Assembly (NCBI GenBank): GCA_017999895.1
Contig: JAGNKY010000006.1
Location: forward strand, 101,771-165,770
Direction of reading: 5' to 3'
Length of the DNA: 64,000 bases
DNA from: Bacteroidales bacterium
Lineage (GTDB): Bacteria; Bacteroidota; Bacteroidia; Bacteroidales; VadinHA17
Program-made: the position numbers and the translations under genes
Shown: positions 59,207-64,000 of the stretch, piece after piece
Numbering within the stretch: the stretch's first letter is position 1
Layout: each line of letters opens with the position of its first letter
Notes under the pieces: model-generated
The model's database searches: none
Told to the model about the DNA's origin: nothing
The model's input: only the letters and a program-made list of their open reading frames with translations

Positions 59207-61867
59207 TTATTTGATTACCACATTGACAATTTTCCCCGGTACTACAATTATATTATCAGGTTTTTTGCCTGCAAGCCATTTAATAGTTCTATCATCCGAA
59301 AGGACGCGGGCTGATATTTCATCTTTATTCATTGAAAGTGGGAGTTCGAGTTTAAACCTGAGTTTGCCGTTAAAGGATACAGGATATTCAAATTCATTTT
59401 CTTTAAGATATTCCTCATTATATTCAGGCCATGGTTCATAAGCAAGAGTTTTTTCATGTCCGAGCAAATTCCACAATTCTTCTGAAACATGAGGTGCAAA
59501 TGGAGACAATATTTTTATGAAAGCTTCGGCGCTATTTTTTGTTATTTTACCTTTTCGAGTTGCAAGGTTTATAAAAATCATCATTGAAGAAATAGCAGTA
59601 TTGAATCTTAATCCTTCTATATCTCTTTCTACTTTTTTAATTGTCTGGTGAAGTAATTTAAGTACCTCCGGGTCTTCATCTCCCACGAAAATATTGTTTT
59701 TTTCCGAAAGGAACCTGAAAGTCTTGCCGAGGAATCCGAAAACACCTTTTACACCTTTTTCATCCCATGGTTTGGTTACTTCGAGAGGGCCCATAAACAT
59801 TTCATAAAGTCGAAGTGAATCGGCGCCATATCTGTTCACCACATCATCAGGATTGATCACATTCTTGAGGGTTTTTGACATTTTGGCAACTATTTGTCTT
59901 AGTTCCTCACCTGTTTCTTTATGATAATATTTGCCATTTTTTTCAACAACCAGATCGCTCGATACTTTTGCGCCTTTATTGGTTTCATACGCAAAAGCAA
60001 GTATCATACCTTGATTGAATAATTTCCTGTATGGTTCATCGGTTGAGACAATTCCGAGGTCGAATAATATTTTATGCCAGAAACGGCTGTAGAGCAAGTG
60101 AAGCACTGCATGTTCGGCTCCTCCTATATATAGGTCGACGGGCATCCAGTATTTTTCTTTTGCAGGGTCGAATATTTCATTGTCGTTTTTCGGGTCGATA
60201 AATCTTAGGTAATACCAGCATGAGCCAGCCCATTGTGGCATAGTATTAGTTTCGCGTATTCCTTTCCTGCCGTTTGCGTCGGTAACATTTAGCCAGCCAG
60301 TTGCATTAATCAGTGGTGACTCGCCTGTTTCTCCAGGTTGGTAATTTTCGAGCGGTGGCAGTTCAAGGGGCAGTTCATTTTCGTCAAGAACTGAAATTTC
60401 GCCGTCCTCCCAGTGAATTACAGGGAAAGGCTCTCCCCAATAGCGTTGTCGGCTGAATAACCAATCGCGTAATTTATAATTCACTTTTGCTTTACCCAGT
60501 TTTTTTTCTTCAAGCCATGTAATTATTTTTGATATGCCGGCTTCCTTGTTAAGTCCATTAATATCGATTCCGGTTATGTTATTTGATGAATTGATATATC
60601 GGCCGTCTTCAGTCCAGCATTCATAACCTGCGAGTATCCGTTTTCTCTGTTCCTCATCATCAGTATCGGGGTCCATTATACAGATTACAGGTATCCCGAA
60701 CTTAAAAGCGAATTCAAAATCTCGAGTGTCATGTGCCGGAACTCCCATTATTGCCCCTGTACCGTAGCCTGTAAGAACATAATCAGCCACCCATATTGGT
60801 ATTTTATTGAGGTTTACCGGGTTAATTGCATAACTGCCGGTAAAGACGCCTGTTTTCTCTCTGGAGAGATCTGTACGATCAAGATCCGACTTAAGAGAAG
60901 CTGCCTGTATATAATTTTCAACATCAGCTTTTCTTTCGGGTTTTGTTAGTTTTTTAACTAAAGGATATTCAGGAGCGAGCACAAGGTAAGTTGCGCCAAA
61001 CAATGTATCCGGTCTTGTTGTAAACACTGTTATTTTCTCTTCCATTCCATCTACAGCAAAATCAACATCGGCGCCTTCAGATCGGCCAATCCAGTTTCTC
61101 TGCATATCTTTGATTCCCTCAGGCCAGTCGAGTGAGTCAATACCTTTCAAAAGTCGTTCAGCATAAGAAGTTATGCGAAGCATCCATTGTTTCAGGTTCT
61201 TTTTTTCAACTATAGTTCCGCATTTTTCATGGGAGCCGTCAGAAAGAACTTCCTCATTGGCGCAAACGATCCTGCAATTTGGACACCACCAAACCTGGGC
61301 ATAATCGTAATAAGCCAGTCTTTTTGAATCAATGTATTTTCTTATCGCTTCGCGTCCTTTTTCCTTTACTTCTTCCGGGATTGGCAATTCAGAAATAGGT
61401 CTTCCCTTTCCAGCCTCTTCATCAAACCATGTATTATAAATTTTGATGAAAATCCATTGAGTCCATTTGTAATATTTCGGATCTGTAGTATTTATTTCTC
61501 TGTCCCAGTCGTAGCTTAATCCCAGCTCCTTTATCTGACGCCGGAAAGTATCGCAATTGATTTTTGTAGTTATTGCAGGATGGGTGCCTGTCTGTATGGC
61601 ATACTGTTCTGCGGGCAATCCGAAAGCATCCCATCCCATTGGGTGGAGCACATTAAAACCTTTCATCCTTTTATACCTTGCCACTATGTCGGTAGCTGTA
61701 TATCCTTCAGGATGACCAACATGAAGACCTGAGCCTGAAGGATATGGAAACATATCAAGAACATAGTACTTTTTAGGATTTGATATGTCCTCAGAGGTTT
61801 TGAAAGTTTTGTTTTCTTCCCAGTATTTTTGCCACTTTTTTTCTATTTCCCTAAAATTGTAGTCCAT
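59207..61867 (-). CDS. leuS: Leucyl-tRNA synthetase
   Basis: Class I synthetase. The HIGH motif reads HVGH in [16 protein letters not shown] (about residues 42-57), and KMSKS reads KMSKT (late in the catalytic core). The CP1 editing domain and a Cys-rich zinc segment, [14 protein letters not shown], are seen. At 886 residues the protein is within family range. It has a 247-base upstream gap shared with the tRNA-Arg promoter. Confidence 0.97.
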   Translation of the reverse strand: MDYNFREIEKKWQKYWEENKTFKTSEDISNPKKYYVLDMFPYPSGSGLHVGHPEGYTATDIVARYKRMKGFNVLHPMGWDAFGLPAEQYAIQTGTHPAITTKINCDTFRRQIKELGLSYDWDREINTTDPKYYKWTQWIFIKIYNTWFDEEAGKGRPISELPIPEEVKEKGREAIRKYIDSKRLAYYDYAQVWWCPNCRIVCANEEVLSDGSHEKCGTIVEKKNLKQWMLRITSYAERLLKGIDSLDWPEGIKDMQRNWIGRSEGADVDFAVDGMEEKITVFTTRPDTLFGATYLVLAPEYPLVKKLTKPERKADVENYIQAASLKSDLDRTDLSREKTGVFTGSYAINPVNLNKIPIWVADYVLTGYGTGAIMGVPAHDTRDFEFAFKFGIPVICIMDPDTDDEEQRKRILAGYECWTEDGRYINSSNNITGIDINGLNKEAGISKIITWLEEKKLGKAKVNYKLRDWLFSRQRYWGEPFPVIHWEDGEISVLDENELPLELPPLENYQPGETGESPLINATGWLNVTDANGRKGIRETNTMPQWAGSCWYYLRFIDPKNDNEIFDPAKEKYWMPVDLYIGGAEHAVLHLLYSRFWHKILFDLGIVSTDEPYRKLFNQGMILAFAYETNKGAKVSSDLVVEKNGKYYHKETGEELRQIVAKMSKTLKNVINPDDVVNRYGADSLRLYEMFMGPLEVTKPWDEKGVKGVFGFLGKTFRFLSEKNNIFVGDEDPEVLKLLHQTIKKVERDIEGLRFNTAISSMMIFINLATRKGKITKNSAEAFIKILSPFAPHVSEELWNLLGHEKTLAYEPWPEYNEEYLKENEFEYPVSFNGKLRFKLELPLSMNKDEISARVLSDDRTIKWLAGKKPDNIIVVPGKIVNVVIK

Positions 61868-62028
61868 TGGATATTGTTTTAAATATGAATTAGGAAAATG
61901 TAAATGAGAAAGAACATTCTCCCTTAATTCAAGTTTGCGAAAATAGGAAAACTTTGCTATATTTTTTCCGAAGAATATTAAAGATTATAGAGAATATCAG
62001 TTCGATTAGTTAAATCTCCCCGTCGTGT

Positions 62029-62059
62029 TTGGAAAAAAGTGCCAATAATTATAATTTTG
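62029..62059 (+). promoter_or_regulatory. Promoter of tRNA-Arg
   Basis: TTG (62029-62031), 20 bases, then TAATTTTG (62052-62059) fit both boxes of the Bacteroidota promoter. The start would be near 62064, 50 bases before the tRNA. Confidence 0.6.
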
Positions 62060-62114
62060 CAATACAAGTTTATTTAAAGATAGAGAAATATCCTTATATT
62101 AGTTATGTTGATAA

Positions 62115-62187
62115 GGTCCCGTAGTTCAATGGATAGAATGACAGATTCCGGTTCTGTTGGTTGAGCGTTCGAGTCGCTCCGGGATCA
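62115..62187 (+). tRNA. tRNA-Arg (CCG)
   Basis: The 73 bases fold with acceptor GGTCCCG/CGGGATC, D stem GTTC/GAAT, anticodon stem ACAGA/TCTGT and loop TTCCGGT (anticodon CCG), and T stem GAGCG/CGCTC with loop TTCGAGT. The discriminator is A and CCA is not encoded. Confidence 0.93.
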
Positions 62188-62193
62188 CGTTAT

Positions 62194-62263
62194 AAAAAGG
62201 AAAAAGTAAAAAGTAAAAAGGAGAAAGGGAAAAGTAATAAGTAATAAGGAGCAGGGGAAAGAG
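62194..62263 (+). repeat. Purine-only 7-bp degenerate array (10 units)
   Basis: It starts 6 bases after tRNA-Arg. Units: AAAAAGG, AAAAAGT twice, AAAAAGG, AGAAAGG, GAAAAGT, AATAAGT, AATAAGG, AGCAGGG and GAAAGAG. T is found at few positions and C once. Confidence 0.75.
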
Positions 62264-62279
62264 GGAAGTTTGGATTTCA

Positions 62280-62843
62280 TCAGCTTCTGAGGATATCAAT
62301 CATTTCGGTTATTGCTTCGGCGTCGAAAACATCTTTTATTGGCGATAAGCCTCCAGCAACCCTGGCCGCATTAAGTCCTTCCTCTGTAACAAAATCTTTC
62401 CCGATCAGTACCTGATAAAGTATTGCCGATTTAAGAGTATTGGCTTTTATTCTGAACGAGTGAGGGCTTAAACGTGCAGGGAAAATATGCGCCCAGTGAC
62501 GTTCATGGTTATAATATTTCACAACCCAATTCGAACTGTCGGACAATTGAATTATTCTGAATTCTTTCGATTTGATTCCGGCCCACTTCAAAAAATTTTC
62601 CTTTATGAGTAAGTTGCTGTCGTCAAGCAAATTATATGCTTCTTTTAAAATATCCTCACATGTAAGGATACCTGTATAGACATCCATTACTGAACCTCCG
62701 ATATGACCGAGGATTCTAAAGAATTCAGACTTATCGAAACCACTTGATATTGAATATTGTTCTATAAATTCTCTGATAAAACCTATGTGATGTTTCAGAG
62801 GGTTGAAAAGAATCGGTTCAGGTATATCTATTAATAGTTTCAT
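62280..62843 (-). CDS. Unrecognised protein of 187 residues
   Basis: I do not recognise a family. The protein is soluble, without signal peptide or membrane segment. A central region (YYNHERHWAHIFPARLSPHSFR, split here as YYNHERHWAH and IFPARLSPHSFR, about residues 110-131) is rich in His and Arg and may be a binding or catalytic site, but no known motif is met. Base composition and codon use look like the neighbours. It stands alone on the minus strand between tRNA-Arg and the PEBP gene. Confidence 0.7.
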   Translation of the reverse strand: MKLLIDIPEPILFNPLKHHIGFIREFIEQYSISSGFDKSEFFRILGHIGGSVMDVYTGILTCEDILKEAYNLLDDSNLLIKENFLKWAGIKSKEFRIIQLSDSSNWVVKYYNHERHWAHIFPARLSPHSFRIKANTLKSAILYQVLIGKDFVTEEGLNAARVAGGLSPIKDVFDAEAITEMIDILRS

Positions 62844-63239
62844 TTTTTCCGGGTCAAATTATGCAATGTAATTTTTTGCAGAATCGCTCTGGCTCTAAAT
62901 TAATAAATAAAAGAGAATGTTTTTCTCAAATACCTGACTGCCGGATGAGTTTAAAAAAGTATTTCTTATTGTACTGACAAACTCATGAATTAATGATAAA
63001 AGGCTGATTTTTATTTTTAATGAATTTGATTATTTGAAAAGTTTATTGATAGAGTGATAATTTTTTATTAAATTTGTTTATATATTCTTTCTTTTTTATA
63101 GAAATGTTTAAGCTGGATTAAATCTGCAAGAATTTTTAAATTTTAACAGGAAATGTTTCAATGTTTTATATTTTCATTAAGTGTGTTATTTTTATTAAAC
63201 AGTTATCAATTAGAACAACAATATATTAAGGAGGAAGAT
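62844..63239. other. Intergenic region before the PEBP gene
   Basis: These 396 AT-rich bases contain the PEBP promoter at 63046-63076. An in-frame extension of the PEBP gene back to ATG 63153 has a hydrophobic start and cannot be fully excluded as a signal peptide. Nothing else is seen. Confidence 0.5.
63046..63076 (+). promoter_or_regulatory. Promoter of the PEBP gene
   Basis: TTG (63046-63048), a 20-base spacer and TAAATTTG (63069-63076) fit the Bacteroidota promoter. The start near 63082 gives a leader of about 70 bases to ATG 63153 or 158 bases to ATG 63240. Confidence 0.55.
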
Positions 63240-63698
63240 ATGACTATTCAATTGACAAGTCCGGCATTTGAAGAAGGGGGTATGATTCCGTCGAAATATA
63301 CATGTGATGGTGCTAATGTTTCACCCCCGTTAAAGTGGACTTCTGTTCCTGAAGGGACGAAGTCATTTGCAATTATATGCGACGATCCTGATGCGCCGGC
63401 CGGAACATGGGTTCACTGGGTTATTTACAATATTCCTGCAAATATCCGTGAACTTCCGGAGAATGTTCGTCCTTCATGGAAATTGTCTGATGGTACTCTT
63501 CAGGGGAAGAATGATTTCGGCAAGGCAGGTTATGGAGGTCCATGCCCTCCTGGTGGCATACACAGGTATTATTTTAAAATCTATGCATTATCCGATATGC
63601 TGAATGTGAAAGAAGGGTTGACCAAGGCTGATTTACTTAAAGCGATGAAGGGATATGTGCTGGGTGAGGGACAGCTTATGGGAAGATATAAAAGATAA
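63240..63698 (+). CDS. YbhB/YbcL family PEBP-like protein
   Basis: Phosphatidylethanolamine-binding-protein fold of the Raf-kinase-inhibitor-like bacterial family; the ligand and role are unknown. The anion-binding site is visible in CDDPDAPAGTWVHWVIYNIP (Asp-Pro-Asp-x-Pro and the His) and in GGPCPPGGIHRYYFKIYAL. ATG 63240 gives 152 residues, the family length, and is preceded by AAGGAGG with a 5-base gap. Starting at 63153 would add 29 residues with a hydrophobic core, possibly a signal peptide. Confidence 0.88.
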   Translation: MTIQLTSPAFEEGGMIPSKYTCDGANVSPPLKWTSVPEGTKSFAIICDDPDAPAGTWVHWVIYNIPANIRELPENVRPSWKLSDGTLQGKNDFGKAGYGGPCPPGGIHRYYFKIYALSDMLNVKEGLTKADLLKAMKGYVLGEGQLMGRYKR

Positions 63699-63781
63699 AG
63701 ATTTGTTGTCCGGAAAAACAGAAATTAGGTAAACCAAAAAACTGACCTTCTCCGCTAAAGTCCCTATAAATTTGGGTTGCC

Positions 63782-63922
63782 GCGAGCAAATCTCGCCTTC
63801 CAATATTGCAAAAGCTTTAGAGAGCGAGTCTCGCCTTCGTCCCGATAAATCGGAACTACAGCGAGCGAAGGCGTGTTTGGCCTACACACATAGTATACAG
63901 GTATCTACACACATGGTATACA
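63782..63922. repeat. Nested inverted and direct repeats near the window end
   Basis: Palindromes GCGAG-caaat-CTCGC (63782-63796) and GCGAG-t-CTCGC (63824-63834), an outer stem CGCCTTCG/CGAAGGCG (63832-63873) with inner CCGAT/ATCGG, and a direct repeat of CTACACACAT(A/G)GTATACA (63882-63899 and 63905-63922) lie together. They have the look of mobile-element ends or transposase-binding repeats. Confidence 0.55.
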
Positions 63923-63953
63923 ATATAAAAAGGTAAATTTATGGGAAAAAGTT

Positions 63954-64000
63954 ATGCCTTTCGAAACACAAACTATCATGGGTCAAAGAACTGAGTTCTG
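63954..64000 (+). mobile_element. Possible IS481-like transposase, start only
   Basis: The last 47 bases encode an open frame reading MPFETQTIMGQRTEF, cut by the window. Many IS481/IS3-type transposases begin with the similar pattern MPWKExxxMxQRxEF. The direct repeats just upstream support a mobile element. The identification rests on 15 residues and is tentative. Confidence 0.4.

Noticed and set aside
63941..63994. 17-codon frame starting at ATG 63941
   Set aside because: It closes almost at once; the overlapping frame at 63954 stays open and looks like a transposase start.

Overview
The window is a 64-kb piece of core chromosome from a member of the Bacteroidota, most like an uncultured Bacteroidales or Marinilabiliales relative. 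By eye it is AT-rich. Lineage markers are the LpxC-FabZ fusion, the type IX secretion/gliding protein SprA between ruvA and gcvH, a GSCFA protein, an IPExxxVDY protein behind rnc, an RprX/RprY-like two-component pair, and many copies of the Bacteroidota -7 promoter box TAnnTTTG. Shine-Dalgarno sequences are mostly absent, with infB and a PEBP gene as exceptions. Both tRNA genes lack an encoded CCA.

Layout. Positions 1-4000 hold glycerol use (glpD, cut by the window edge, glpK and a glycerol/water channel), with a block of short-period repeats between glpK and the channel. An initiator tRNA follows on the minus strand. Positions 4.4-8.0 kb carry an M23 peptidase, dxr, rseP and a tatA too short for many gene callers, then mqnC on the minus strand. 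Positions 9.4-20.5 kb carry pepA, pdxA, ruvA, the 2476-residue sprA and gcvH. The minus-strand rimP-nusA-infB operon fills 20.5-25.1 kb. Positions 25.3-32.2 kb hold a PflX-like radical SAM protein, a membrane acyltransferase, an HD phosphohydrolase, and lpxD, lpxC-fabZ and lpxA for lipid A. A large repeat-built surface protein stands alone at 32.2-34.3 kb. Then come sufBCDSE with a DUF59 gene, queG, yjbQ, an ECF sigma factor, a GSCFA protein and kdsB.

Positions 44.5-49.8 kb form a conserved-looking block: a sigma-54 activator without receiver domain, lptE, a TPR-like protein, secG, groES and groEL. A good sigma-54 -24/-12 promoter lies in front of groES. lepA and rprX/rprY follow. The minus-strand acpP-fabF-rnc-IPExxxVDY cluster, purN, a second M23 peptidase, leuS, tRNA-Arg, an unrecognised gene and a PEBP gene complete the set. 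The last 250 bases look like the edge of a mobile element with an IS481-like start.

Most genes serve envelope construction (lipid A, Kdo, LptE, SprA, RseP, M23 peptidases), protein synthesis and folding, Fe-S assembly and cofactors. I see no CRISPR array, prophage, toxin-antitoxin pair or defence island. The more unusual signals are non-coding: the sigma-54 site and dyad before groES, a possible small RNA between rprX and the fatty-acid cluster, mutually exclusive hairpins behind rprY, a leader hairpin before rimP, and degenerate 7-bp and 11-bp repeat blocks in intergenic DNA.
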